Shown piece after piece: positions 25,364 through 37,685 of a stretch of 64,000 nt of DNA. The DNA is from Sitta carolinensis. Its lineage: Eukaryota > Chordata > Aves > Passeriformes > Sittidae. The translations under genes and the position numbers were made by a program. Every line of letters begins with the position of its first letter. Within the stretch, counting starts at the first letter, position 1. The DNA lies in assembly GCA_032173965.1 (NCBI GenBank), contig CM063284.1, positions 106,020,410 through 106,084,409 on the forward strand. The letters are read 5' to 3'. The notes beneath the pieces are model-generated. The model was not told the origin of the DNA, searched no databases, and worked only from the letters and a program-made list of their open reading frames with translations.

Positions 25364-25430
25364 TCAGATCAAGGCTGGACATCTTTCAGGAAGGTTTTGT
25401 GTCAGATGAGAAGTTACTGAGTTCAGCTTG
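25364..25430 (+). mobile_element. Possible ancient CR1/L3-like LINE fragment
   Basis: The order of short blocks AAGGCTGGACATCTTTC, AGGAAGGTTTTG, CAGATGAGAAGTTACTGAG resembles the older CR1/L3-class 3' region, which reads roughly 'gactggatatctttctaaaagatatgctttagtcaaacacaagttattgggct'. Identity is low and only about 65 bp are alignable by eye. The usual closing block ('agatgatc...ggtccctt') is missing. A chance match is possible. Confidence 0.35.
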
Positions 25431-26356
25431 TCTTTATTTCTACATCAGAATTTGGAATGGCTGACAAGAAACCTGGAAAAGTGATGACAAAATGTGAAAG
25501 CAGGTGGGGTTTCTTTTTTTCATCTCTCAGTGTAATAGAATGATTCTGAGCCCAAGAATGAATTGAGTGCTGCCGCAAGTGTGGCTCAGTCAGAGCAGCT
25601 CTCCACTTTCTCTCAGTGTTGCATTGACTCAGTAGTGCTGACAGCAGTAAAAAACTCATTTATTGATTGCCAATGAAGTATCATTTGAAAAAGCAGTCTT
25701 CAAACAGAGGAGTAAAAAGATGATTTTACATCATCATCAGTCTGGCTGTCACCATGTGTAGCTGCACTGAGCTGGTCCAATTCTTTTCTGTTGTTGTTAA
25801 AGATGTTTTATTTTTAAGGAAAACTGTTCCCATCTTAGAAGAATTAAATACCACCTAAAAAAGAAAATGGCGACCCAGATAAAAAAAAGACTGCTGCAAT
25901 CATCACAGAAAGTAAATTCTGTCTTTTATTTAATTCTTTCACCCACATTCCCATGGGAACTGTGTAAAGGTGAGAAGCAAAAACATGAAAAATATACAGA
26001 AAATGACAGAAAAGTGAAAAGAGAAACAGAAGTGATTTATGTAATTGAAAAATACCTTGAAATGTAGGAAGAAACAAATCTTTTTACCCCCTGTTATCCC
26101 CAGGCATTACTCTGCAAAAACAATACAAAAACATTTCAGCCTGTTCTAGCAATGAGTTTGTAGGGCTGACTACAAAGCCAAAACAGTGTCTGGGGTTCAG
26201 ATAAGAGACAAGAAGTCCTATTTTGAAGGCAGCCTTTTGCAAAGGATGAATTCTACTGTTCAAATAGGTTCAAGTGTCCCTAACTAAGATGAGACAGACA
26301 CTGAAGTGTCATCTCTGCAGCAGTGTTATGTCTGAAGATGTTCTTTCCTAGTTTGG
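25431..26356. other. Non-coding stretch, no recognised element
   Basis: A+T-rich sequence with stops in all frames. Nothing beyond short chance open frames is seen. Confidence 0.5.
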
Positions 26357-26386
26357 GGTGCATATCACCCTGGTGCATATCACCAG
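26357..26386. repeat. 15-bp direct duplication
   Basis: Two adjacent 15-bp units share GGTGCATATCACC and differ only in the last two bases (CT against AG). Each unit also has a GGTG/CACC inverted edge. It is a small local tandem duplication. Confidence 0.9.
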
Positions 26387-29300
26387 GTTTGTTGTGGAGC
26401 CCACTGGGCTTGGTACAGTGCAAACTATACCAACAAGGCAAAGTTTTGCTTGCAGGGTTTTAATGGCCTTTAGATTTACACAGTTTTAAATATGCAGACA
26501 GCATGGAAGAATGGCATTTGCTCTTAGTGTCATTTTCTTTAATAGTAGGGCAAGTCAGTATTCAATGACAGAATAAAAAGCTGCAGAGTTAGACAATAGA
26601 TGACACATGGACTTTGCTTTAGTTGGTATAACTCCAAAACTGTATTCCAGAAGTTTCTGAATTCTTCTAGTCTTAGTGACCAATGCAATTGGCACACAAT
26701 TAAGAGATGTGATTTAGACACCTCTGTTACCAGATCTCCAAGCACATCAACTCTCAAAGGCAGACTCATTTCTTCACTTCCCTGATGCAGACAGGCTTTA
26801 AGAGCAAGGTAGAACCCTGGGTTTAGTTCCACTGAAAGAAGTGGACCAGACCTTTGTGGTCAAAGGCACAGAAGCTGCATGGGCTGTCTGACATCAGGCA
26901 GAGGAGCTCACCACATGCACCAGAAGCATTCAGAGAAATGCACAACTTTCACGATAGGCCAGGTTTCCAGGGTGTGTGAAACACATGCCTACTTCAGGGG
27001 TGATTTAATGTATCTGTTGATTCTAAGGAGGCCAGTCTAGCCCTTCTTCACTGCTTTGTAGCACATTGTGAAAGCCCACAGGACTGCCCCTGCTTCTTAA
27101 ATTGTGTGTTTTGTCCACGGTCTTTGCAAATTCTGCCATCACTCTGCCCAGAAGAGCACTACCAATTAAGTGATTGCCTATAGCCAACAGCAGGGCTTGT
27201 CTTGTCTTCCATTTATTGCCACAGATGATTCTACACTCTCAAGGAGGCATTTGCAGATGAACTAGACTTGCACAGACCATGATAATTCTTGGGGATTTGG
27301 GGAGTTTGTATGTCTGAATGAAGTCAGAAAACTCAAAATCTGGGGTCCAGTCATTTCATGGATGGAAAATACATTTTAGATTTCAAGTGTAATCTAGTAC
27401 TCTAATGTAGTTTTCAAAACCATGTTAACATAAAACCCATATGCATGTACTGCTAGGGTAACATTCTTTAAACAGCACTTATAACTGCATCTATATTTTA
27501 GAGCATGATGGGAAATTATTGACTTCCTCTGGTTTTCATTCCCATTGTTGGAAATATGTGTGGACACCCCAGTGCATTCAAAGGACGTTGCATGAAATCC
27601 CAACAGACTCAAAGGATGTTACACGAGAGCTACACTGGAACCACCTCACAAAGGGTTGCACAAAACAAGGCCAGGCTTGATCTTAGTCCTCTTCTGATCT
27701 AATTTTTCTCCTTTTAAAATGTTTCTCCTCCCACAACTTTGCCCTCTTTGCTTTATGGACTCTTACAGATACTTAAACATTGCCTTTGGTACTGAAACTG
27801 GGTGCTGATCTTATGAGAAATAGAAAAGAAGCTCTCTGAAGGAACAACCTAATTGTAGCACCAGATAAATTAGAAATGTTCTCTGCTGTCATTCAACAAA
27901 GGCATGTGCAGACAGCAAATTTTCACAGCTATTAAAAAAAAATGTGCTATTCAGTGCAACCTTGCCATCTGGCTCCTAGTACTGGATTCCACTACAGTGT
28001 GCTTCTTGAGATTACACTCATCTGCCAGCCTCCCCCTCACCTCCCAAAGCACTTAGGAAAACTCTTCTGGGAATAGAAAGTGAATTATTTTATTCCAATC
28101 ACCATGCAGCTAACTATACATGGTAATTAAATGAGGAGATGTTCTCCTTCTGCCATTGGAGGCAAAGATTTTCTTGCTAGTCATAAATAAAGAGTGCTCA
28201 TTGGGAAAATGAAGCTGAATAAATTGGGAAATTTTACTGAATAAACTAGTGTATGTTATCATGCTGATGGCCAGGCAAAGATAATCAAGTATTAAAACAG
28301 AAAACAAGGGTAAAATATTCAAAGCTGAGGCTTTTGATGCCATCTTTATTGGATGCAGTTGTTCCAGATGATCACAAGAATCTTTAAGCACAGGAGAGAG
28401 AGGGGATATTTACCTCTGATATTTACCTCCCATTGCACTGGGAATGATTGTGGTTTGCTGGGAGACCTCACCTCCTAAGCACAAGGGAGTAGCTTTAATA
28501 ATCCAAATGGACTCGGAAAACTTCAGTATAAAAGTTTGCAGGATGAAATCCTAAGGACTGGCAAGGTGTGGAGCTTTCCCGTGCAGTTCCCGTGGTGTGT
28601 CTGGGAAATACCAACATTCAGGCAGAGGAAAGGGCTCTTGCTTGTACCAAGCACCACTGACTTCAGCTGTGGAGACCTGCAGAATGCAAACCTCCCCAGG
28701 GGCACCCACTCACTTGGCAGCTGCCCTCTCCTGTCTGCAATCCCACATGACTCATGCTCTCCTCACGCCCTCTCTGCTGCCTCCTCGATACTCTCTCCAG
28801 GCTCCAGACAGTGTGCTGAGCTAGAAATTCCCAACAACACACCATGGTTCATGCAGTTCTCACCCCAAAACTGAAATTCCCAGATGGTTCAAACTCTACT
28901 TTTTTTTTTCTGATCTGAAGGTTTAGTCCCCTGATGACTCAAATGTAAACAGTCTTTTTTTAGCATGCATTTAAAAAGCTTCGATAATTTTCATTCACCT
29001 GCAGCTCTGGTCTCAATGTCAGGACTGCCAGCTGTAAATGACAAAAACCATCATAATACACATGCTCCTAGCTCTGTTCTACTCTGTAGTCATGCTTACT
29101 TGAAGAATATAATGAACTTTTAATTTACTGTTTTGGAGCCTTTGAATAAACCAAACTTATGCTTCCAGGACCTTAAAAGCTCAAGCAAGTCCCAAACCAA
29201 AGAAAGTAAAGATTCCAAAAAATGCCCAGTTCGCCTGGATCTTAACATTTGGTTAACCATTCAGTTAACAGGAAATTGGAAATTTCTCCTTAGTTCAAGT

Positions 29301-32300
29301 TCTTCCTATTCAAGCTTAAAACTACATCATAATTTGGAATCCCAACTTGAATCTAAAATTTGGTGACTCCCCTTAGCTTCCTTGGTGGCCTTCCAAAGTT
29401 TTCTGGACCTAAAATTTCTTATGTATAGCTCCTAATGGAGGAATTCCTCACTGAGTCCTAAACTCTTGCTTGGGTTCTCAGCTGTCTTCAGTTTTTGCCC
29501 CCGAGACTGAATTTATCTTCTTTCACAAACAGAGGTCTCTACTGGCTCCTGCTCATTGGTTGATTTTCCTCAATAGCTGACACTCCCCCATGGTTTTGTA
29601 CTCTGCTTCCCAATCTGCCAAGTACTATATAACATGTTATTCATAACTCCATAAATGTGTTTTGATAGATCAGTCCATTGAATATCTTTAGTCCTGCTTA
29701 TGTCACAGATCTGTTAGTTTGTCAGACAAACAATCTTCCACTTGCCAAAACTTCAAAATTTAATGATTTAAAATGCATTAGGAGAACTATATATCCTTGA
29801 ATTATTTTTAAACTCTTCCTCTTCTGAATGATACAAAGTTTTATGAATTTACACAAGCCGTAATTTGTCTATGGCTTAATGAACTACCCTAGTGTGTCCA
29901 CCTTGTTAGTTTGGTGTGTTTCTAAGTTCATTTTCAACATCAGACTCAATCTCTTAGCATTCTGAGTCTTCAAGATTATGCTAAGAAACCACCAGCTTTC
30001 AAAGTCTGCAGAAGAGAAAGCCCAAGTCTGCTTGATGTATTAGTGTTGGAATTCCTGCTTTTCCAAACACTTTAGCTCCACCAGGCTTTACAGCTTCATC
30101 CTCCAGCCCATGACCTGACCTCAACCACTACCAAGCCCAGCAAAATATAGTGACATGGAGTGGACCCAGGCTACAGGCAGCAACAAGAACAAAAAGCAAG
30201 GGGTATGACAAGCTCTGGCTCCTGCTGAAGTCTACCCTCACCACTTGTACAGCTGACACATTTTTTTTCAGCTGTCAGCATTGCTCTTTCTATGATAGCC
30301 CTGCCTACACGACAGTGTTGGGGTAGAGCAGGAACTGAGAGCAGAGACCAGACTTCTGATAGTCCAAACTTGGCCCTATCCTGGTGCCTTATGATTCACT
30401 CACACACTATTGTTGGCTATTAATAATATGCTTTTTCCAAGACAGAGAAAATGAATTACTCATAGATAAGACACTGAAAATAAAGTCCTGTCAGCACTGT
30501 ATATTTAGAAAGTGACTGTGGGACAAATCTAGGTCAGTCCTACATTCAATGCAGAGTTAACACCTGAAAGGATTTGCTTGCTGCAGGGAACAGTACCCAG
30601 GAGTACTCATCACCTTTCCACCTTACCATACACCAGCTATCTGACCCATGGCTGCACCTTCATATAAAATTCCATAACATGGAGAACAAAGCAGAGAGGT
30701 GAGATGCCAACACTTTCGATGTTCTCATTCTGACCATTGACAGTGAGGTTCCTGCAGTAAACCAGGAGTTTCAGAAGTTTACTAATGCTTTCCTGGACTT
30801 CTCCTTACCTCTTTTCCTTCCTCCATCACTCTCATGTTCCTTTCTCTCCATGAAACAGAGAGGGGAACAGGACTTCTGTATCTTCAGCACCAGACATCTA
30901 CTGAACTGATTTCCCCATAGTTTATGTATGGGTCGAATTTCAAAAGCAGAATCTAAGGGGTTGTTTTGTCCTCTCAGAGGACTAGAATTTCTATCAGGAC
31001 CCCTGTCAGGGATCACAAGTCTATTTTCATCTCAAGGTGGAGAATTTTTCAAATTCACCTCTTCTTTACTAACTTTTGAATCATGCCAAGATGTATTCAG
31101 TATTAAACTGAATTTCTGAAGAGTCTCAGGTCTGCGTAAAGTCTATGCATCAAGGCAAAGGCTATGTGAGCAAATGTAGTGCCCATACTGGTGGATCTTC
31201 TGGGCTGATGGTGCATTGACATTGTGGTGGAGATGTGAAAATATCAGCTGGCCCTCTAGATTGCAACTGGGGACAAATTTCAAGTCAATGTAGTAAAGTA
31301 TTAACACTATTGAACAAAGTATTTGTAGGATTTCAATGAAAAGTCCTTTCTAAATGTTTTGCTTCTCCTGGGCCAGAAAGATGAACTCAAAATAAGAAAG
31401 GTAAAGGAAGGTAAAGAGGGCAATCAGGGAATAAAGAGCATTTATTCTGAGGGAAGACTTAAAGAGCCTACTTAGATAAGCATAGTAACTCTGAGGAGGG
31501 GAACATTTACATATAAATGCAGAAGGTAAAGTACCATGAAAGGGAAACATATTTAGACTAAATGGTAATGCTACTCCCTTTGGCAGCAGGACCAGATACC
31601 GAGTATCCCAGACTAGGCCAACATGATAGGACCAACTTCAGAGTAATTTTTAAGTCCAGATGTGCTGAGTGCTTGAGCCTCGGCTGAACCTCCAGGTATG
31701 AAGTGTGTCTTGCTTCTCCTCACTTCCCAGCCTACCCATCCATCTCTGTGTATGGTAGATTTTGCCCACCAGCAGCAACCAACAGCTCTCTGCTCCTGAC
31801 TTCTGGCCCTTCAGCATCCCATTTCTTTCCTTTAACATGAGTAACGGTGACTGATCACGACCTCATTAATTCTTTTATCCTGAATAAACATATGGCTTCC
31901 AGACTAGCCAGTGCAGCCTGCTGTCTTGTGACACTGGGGACAACTGATCACTCTGCTGCTTCAGGCCCAGGTGCAAATCCTGCTGACCCATCACATGTGG
32001 CAAAAACTAATGTTAAAAGGCTTTTTTTTCAAACATCCCTTCACAAACACCAAGGCAGATGGTGTTCTGCTCAGCAAATAGCTTTACATCCATCCCATTG
32101 TATAGTTTCTCTTTGTACATGACAAGAGATTGACAGTGTTTTGACATTATGTATTGTTATTGAACAACACTTAAAAATGACAGCTTGGTTTGTATCCCAA
32201 TTTACAAACATTAATTGCAGGATCATACAAGAATCATGTGCTGCATTCATCAGAAAATGTGAAGAATCCTTCTAAGATCAACATGCTGTGAGTAACAGAT

Positions 32301-34200
32301 TCCTCCAGAAACTACCACAGAATGTACTAAGATGAGTGTTTCTGACAGAAATGTAATCCCTGGCAATTGTATCCATAGAAAGTAATGAAGCAAGGCTGGG
32401 AAACTGTCTATGAGTGTCTTTCCAGTGACAGTGGGAGCACTGCAACTTAAAAACAAAAACTACATACAGAAACACCTTACTGGAATGTGTTTTAATTTAA
32501 CTTCAACTAAAGTGGGAATTCATTCTTGCTGCTTCTTTGATGTGGCATTCGGCAAGTGAAAGAATGTTCACAGTTTATGCATTTATCTCAGGAGAGGCAA
32601 CCCTGAATTCCTTGCTAAAATAGTCTATTTTTGAAGTGGGAAATCCTTTTTCACTGAATTTTCTTTGCCTGGATTTTCTGTCCATTTCATGCTCAGAAAG
32701 ATCTAACATTTGTATAAATTAGAGGGACTTTCACCTACCCATGGCCAGTTATATGTATGCATATGCAATGCCAGCTCCAGACATTGAGCCTGGGTGCTTT
32801 GGAAAGAAAGGAGATGCAAACCTAGTGCTTGTGAACTGACAGGAATGGACATCTAGGGCAATCCCAAGAAGTAAGCAATACTAGGAACACAGACTTGTTC
32901 CAATCGACGTGAGCTGCTTCTGTGACACAATTATTATTGGAGTCCTTACTTGACAAGTTAAGACCTTGAACTGCAAAAGTATTGAGACACCCACCTGCCT
33001 CTTCGGTACCATGGGCAATACCTTGGCACCTCAACAGACTGTGGCACCCAAGCTGTCGTCAAACCCTGCAGGTCTCTGGATCCTTTAGATGCCTTGATGA
33101 CCCTTATGTCCCTTGTCTTGCTTCATTTGAGGTGACACAAGAGCACCTTCATGCAAAAGCCATCCTAGAAGAAGCTTTAAGAAATTGATGGTGATTTCTG
33201 TATCCTCAGCCAGTGCACCTAGTCACATTAGTCATCCTCCCTTTCATTCCTGCTTCACAGGGTGGAAAAGAGGAATGGCCTATGCAAGCAGCTGACAAGG
33301 CTTAGAATACAGGATTTTTGCCTTGGGAATTTAAGATGGGGAGGAGGAACCATCTCTGACTAAGTAAACCACATCATGCTCTCCCGTCCCGCTTCTTGCT
33401 TCATTTTATGTTTTGCTTAGGCAAACACTCAAGTCTGTTCCAAAAACTCTTTATTGCATGTGTGTGTCTCCTTTTTTACATGGGGACACCAAGCACTGAT
33501 TCATGACTCAAGAGTAAACAGGAAAGTCTGTAGTGTCCCTAAATCTGAAACAATTTTCTTTGTTTTTATGTTATCCAAGACACACACCTCATTTTTCACA
33601 CCTGATGTGACTTTAAATAGCGGTGATTGGCTTTTCCATATCCAGTGTCAGGGATTTCCTATGGTTGCCTGTCCAGACCTCCACCCCACAAACAGTGCAA
33701 TAGCCTGCCTATATTTGTACATGCAACATATTTTGGACATTGACCTGACCATAATGGTCTGACCATGGTTCTGAGGAGACCCCAAGCAAAGGTGGCATGA
33801 ACAAGCTGCTCCTGTCTTTCCCAGAATTTCCTGGGGGGCTGAATGAAGAGCCAGCAGTCTGTGTTCACTCAGAAAGCCTTTATTACCATGCCCAGGTATG
33901 ACTGATACTCACCTGGAAAGTGTGATGTGGTCCCTTCACAGCAATGACCCAAATGTCCTGCATCACAGTAGCCCACCTGAGCCCCTTGGGCAGCAGGCAC
34001 AAGAATCAGATTTAGCACTTGCTCTCAGCACTACTTCAAATTACCCAGATTACTTCAGATTCTGATAAAGGCAAGCTTCTGTCCTGAGAAAGAAAATAAG
34101 GTCATTTCAGATTTTACAACACAGAATAGATTTTAACCTGTACTCTGAAAGAGGCAAGGAGACACTTAGTTCAATATCTTCCTTTTCCATATAAACCCCT
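26387..34200. other. Long A+T-rich non-coding stretch
   Basis: About 7.8 kb without a recognised gene or interspersed repeat. The segment 28,090-28,380 is A+T-rich and simple-repeat-free and could be a conserved non-coding element. Open frames are all short (about 112 codons or fewer) and without motifs. No tRNA or rRNA was seen. Confidence 0.5.
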
Positions 34201-34533
34201 CCCTCCATCCCAGTTGCTCCAATACTCTTTTTGTCTGAAGAATTCATAGAGAGGGAAGGAATTTCAGGTTTCGGCTCAGTGGATTCTCAATGACCTCCAG
34301 ATGCTCCCTGTTTTGGTGAGAGGTCGGTGGTTTTAGGGTACTAATCAGCCCTCCTAAACTGGAGCTTCCGCAAGGGAGCACTCAGGCCGTGGTACAGCCC
34401 GGGGGACAGAGTGGCGGGGGATGGCAGTTGCAAACCTGTAGTTTCATCGAAGGTAGAACGGGAAAAAAACCACAAAACCAAACGGCAGGATAAAAAATTC
34501 TAGCGTTTCCTCTTCAAGTTCTCGCTGCCACCA

Positions 34534-34546
34534 ATTAATTATTAAC
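34534..34546. promoter_or_regulatory. HNF1-type palindromic site
   Basis: ATTAATTATTAAC matches the HNF1 consensus GTTAATNATTAAC at 12 of 13 positions, the first base being the only mismatch. It lies at the left edge of the CpG island, 75 bp before the minisatellite. The match is seen in the sequence; binding or function is inference, as A+T-rich DNA gives such matches by chance. Confidence 0.4.
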
Positions 34547-34620
34547 CCCGGTGATTAAATTAACATCTAAAAGAGCGCACTAAAGCAGTAATGACGGGCT
34601 AGCCGCTGGCGTCCAGTTTC

Positions 34621-35135
34621 CTCATTGCACATCCCGCCTTGCCGCGGGTTCCCTCATGGCACATCCCCCTTTCCGCGGTTCCTCATGGCACATCCCCCCT
34701 TTCCGCGGGTTCCCTCATGGCACATCCCCCCCTTTCCGCGGGTTCCCTCATGGCACATCCCCCGCCTTGCCGCGGTTCCCTCATGGCACATCCCGCCTTG
34801 CCCCAGGTTCCCTGACGGCACATGCCCTGCTGGCCGTGGTTCCCTCATGGCACATCCCGCCTTGCCGCGGATTTCCTAATGGCACATCCCTCCTTGCCCC
34901 AGGTTCCCTCACGGCACATCCCCCCTTGCCGCGGGTTTCCTCACGGCACATCCCCCGCCTTGCCGCGGTTCCCTGACGGCACATCCCGCCTTGCCGCGGT
35001 CCCTCATGGCGCATCCCGCCTGCCCGGTCCCTGCGGCACATCCCGCCTTGCCGCGGTTCCTCATGCAATCCCTCCTGGCCGCGGTTCCCTGACGGCACAT
35101 CCCGCCTGGCCGCGGTTCCCTGACGGCACACGCCG
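34621..35135. repeat. G+C-rich minisatellite, about 17 copies of a roughly 30-bp unit
   Basis: Seventeen consecutive units of 28-33 bp can be lined up by eye. Each is built from CTCATGGCACATCCC, then GCCTTGCCGCGG, then TTCC. Variants include CTGACGGCACAT, CCCCAGG in place of CCGCGG, and CCCCTTTCCGCGG in the first copies. Left-end copies share the CTTTCC variant and right-end copies the CTGACGG variant, so units have spread locally. The array ends in unique CpG-dense DNA. Confidence 0.95.
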
Positions 35136-35340
35136 CGCCGGCCCGGGCCGGGCTCCCGGCGGGCGGGCAGCTGCTCTGGGGCTGAGGCTGCTCCGAGCGC
35201 CCTCTTGCGCCGGCCGCGCCCCCGCCCCTCCCCACCCCGGCCCTTGCGGGGCCCTCCCGAGAGGCGAGTCCCGGCAGGATTGGCATCAAAGTCCTTTTCC
35301 CTGCCGGAAGGGGCATTAGCAGCTCGACCGCCCCATCTTT

Positions 35341-36289
35341 GTGTTTGTGAAAGGGGAATAGAATTAATAAAGGATAAAGGCAAAATAAAGCAGTGATAAA
35401 GCCAGCCCTCCTCTCAGGATGAAGGAAGAAACCAAACAGCATCTCTCCCATCTTGCAAACTCCTCTCCTGGTGCTGTGAAGCTGGGTTTAAACAATTCAT
35501 TTAATTAGAATAAAATTCAGTTTAATTCACACCTCCACCCCAGTCTTCTCAATGCCAGTAGATTTATTTGCAGAATAAGTATACAGTCTGTGATTATTTT
35601 TCTTATGTTTGTTTGAATTTTTTCACCTTGAAGGTTTCTTCCATTGATCATAGACCTGCCAACACATCAGTCCAGCAGAAAAAGGCATGAATTTTTATTC
35701 TTATTCATATTAAGCAGCTTTCATATTAAAATAACAGCAAAGCAAACACAAACCCCAGACATGAAATATAAATAACAAACAATGCCCAGATTGGAAACTT
35801 TCTAGAGATTACATTAGACCCTGGCAGGGCCCCTGATTCTGTCAAAGAAGTGTTATCTTGAGATTGTCAATGCATGCTTTAGGGTAAGAGTGACTTTGTC
35901 CCCAGAGACTCAAGGGAACATAACAAGTGACATCAGTCATATTTTGGAGACTGCAGAGCCTAGTGTCACTAAATGTCAACTAAATCTCTGTACATGGCTC
36001 TCTTCAAAGAGTCATTCCTGAAGTGCTGAAAGGTGAGAGGGGCTAACTCAGCCAATTAAAGAAATATTTACCAAGTACGGGAAGGACACAATGATGTACA
36101 GACCAGGTACATACTTATTTTGTTTTCCTTCAGTTTCCATCCAGACCAAAGTGGGTGGGAAAAAATGCCCCTTCACCAGAGGTAGGACATAAGCTGATGA
36201 AAGGCAGGAGGCTTATGCCTAAGCAATGGCCAATTCTTTTTCCCCTAGAGTTGACATTCTGTCTGTTCCACCTCAGCATTCCTCATGAG
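35341..36289. other. Non-coding stretch right of the CpG island
   Basis: Composition drops sharply to A+T-rich. A minus-strand ATG at 35,451 opens a frame of about 180 codons running leftwards into the island and minisatellite, stopping at 34,909; it has no recognisable product. Nothing else is seen. Confidence 0.5.
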
Positions 36290-36321
36290 CCAGAGACAAC
36301 ACACCAGAGACAACACACCAG
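36290..36321. repeat. 14-bp tandem duplication, 2.3 copies
   Basis: CCAGAGACAACACA occurs twice in perfect tandem, followed by CCAG of a third copy. It is a recent small duplication, since the copies are identical. Confidence 0.95.
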
Positions 36322-37669
36322 TCTGCCCAAACACAAAAATAAAGCACTAGACAAGCTTCTTTGGGAAAAGCAATGTTACATGTGAAGGAGGAATTGCAAC
36401 TGGAATTTACAGGAATGCTAGCAGTCGTGTCATCAGGTCACATCCTGATCCCACTCACTTAATTGTAAATAAAGAGCAGTCCTGGTGATATGCCAGTTGT
36501 GGCAGCTCCTTATTAGGCCCTTTATTCATAAATCCGATCTCTTCAGAAATAATTAAGTGGGGTGACATGTTATGGTATTGAAAACAAACTTTTCTATTTT
36601 CTTGGTGAAACCAGTGTTTTTCCTTTTGCAGAAACTGACTCATGTAAAAAGTATCCACAAAGGAACCATGTGAATATACGCAGAGATACAAATAGACTGG
36701 GCTTTGTCAATTGGTCCCCTGCCACTTCACAGACAGGACAAAGTTCTGCTTCAGAGCAAAGCAATTGCATAGTTTTGAGCACCATGGAGGGATGGAGGCA
36801 GATGTGTTCTTGCAGGTCTAGCTGAAGCAGTTAATGAAACCAGCCCTTATCCTCTGCCCCTGCACTGCGGGTTACCATTTCCACATTGGGGTCTGGTTGG
36901 GCAAAGGGACAGCACATCTGGAAAAACCACCAGCTCAGCTCAGTTAAACTCAAGTGACTTTGCTGACTTTGCACAGAAGCTGAATAGAACCAAGTCTGTT
37001 CATTTGACTCAGCTGAGGGCATGGCAACCTCCCACCCATAAGCACTGTCAAAAAGGAGACAGGCAGTAATATCTAAGCTTAGGAAAGCCGCTTTTTGAAA
37101 AAATCGTGAATCTGAGCTTTAAGGGAAGAATTTGTACATGACATCCTTATCTGTGATCTGAGTTCAAGGCTGTTTTATCTCGTGTGTTGGTTCAGTTGGG
37201 TGTGGAGATAAGTCCAAGCTGTGAAGTTTGAATCTGGACCAAATTTCTCCATGATTTGAAAGTGTTTGGTTCCATCATTTTGGAAAGGGCCTGTCACTAG
37301 GTCTTTTAAGCTTAGCAGCAGATACAGACATACTAAAACCAGAAATAAACATTAGGAAGTCACTGTAGCTGCATATCCGGATGAACCCCCAACACTTTAC
37401 AGCGTCACTAATTTATAAAGAAAGAAGGAATTATAAAGCATAAACAATAACTGAAACACATCCAACATTTCAATCATCACAATGCACTTATTACATAGCC
37501 ACTATAAATACATTCTGCTAAAGCATGAAGTTTGGGGCAAAAGCATAAGCAATTAGCTATACTTGTTGCAACTACAAGACATTTGAGAAAATATTGCTTG
37601 ATATTTGAAAGTGTATAATTAAAAAATAAGATCTCCATCAAAACAGTTTGTGTAGTTTAATGAATGTGA
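36322..37669. other. Non-coding stretch with a possible conserved element
   Basis: No gene or repeat family was recognised. The part at 36,455-36,700 is A+T-rich but complex, with TTTATTCATAAAT (36,521-36,533, Cdx/Hox-like) and TTAAGTGG (36,553-36,560, matching the NKX2 core). This could be a conserved non-coding element; conservation cannot be judged from one sequence. Confidence 0.4.
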
Positions 37670-37685
37670 CTCTCTCTCTCTCTCT
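37670..37685. repeat. (CT)8 microsatellite
   Basis: Eight uninterrupted CT units in A+T-rich DNA. Confidence 0.97.

Larger units (their letters stand above)
34340..35340. promoter_or_regulatory. CpG island containing a minisatellite
   Basis: CpG density rises at about 34,340 and stays high to about 35,330. The left part (34,340-34,620) is unique sequence and holds a near-perfect HNF1-type palindrome. The middle is a G+C-rich minisatellite. The right part (35,135-35,330) is unique, extremely CpG-dense DNA with GCCGCGCCGGCCCGGG and GCCGGCCGCGCCCCCGCC. Unique CpG-rich DNA on both sides suggests a real island that gained an internal tandem array. Direction is unknown and no exon is identified. 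Confidence 0.5.

Noticed and set aside
34654..35319. Multiple plus- and minus-strand frames in the minisatellite
   Set aside because: Several frames are open at once because the unit lacks stops. Repeated peptides follow from the DNA repeat and are not evidence of a gene.
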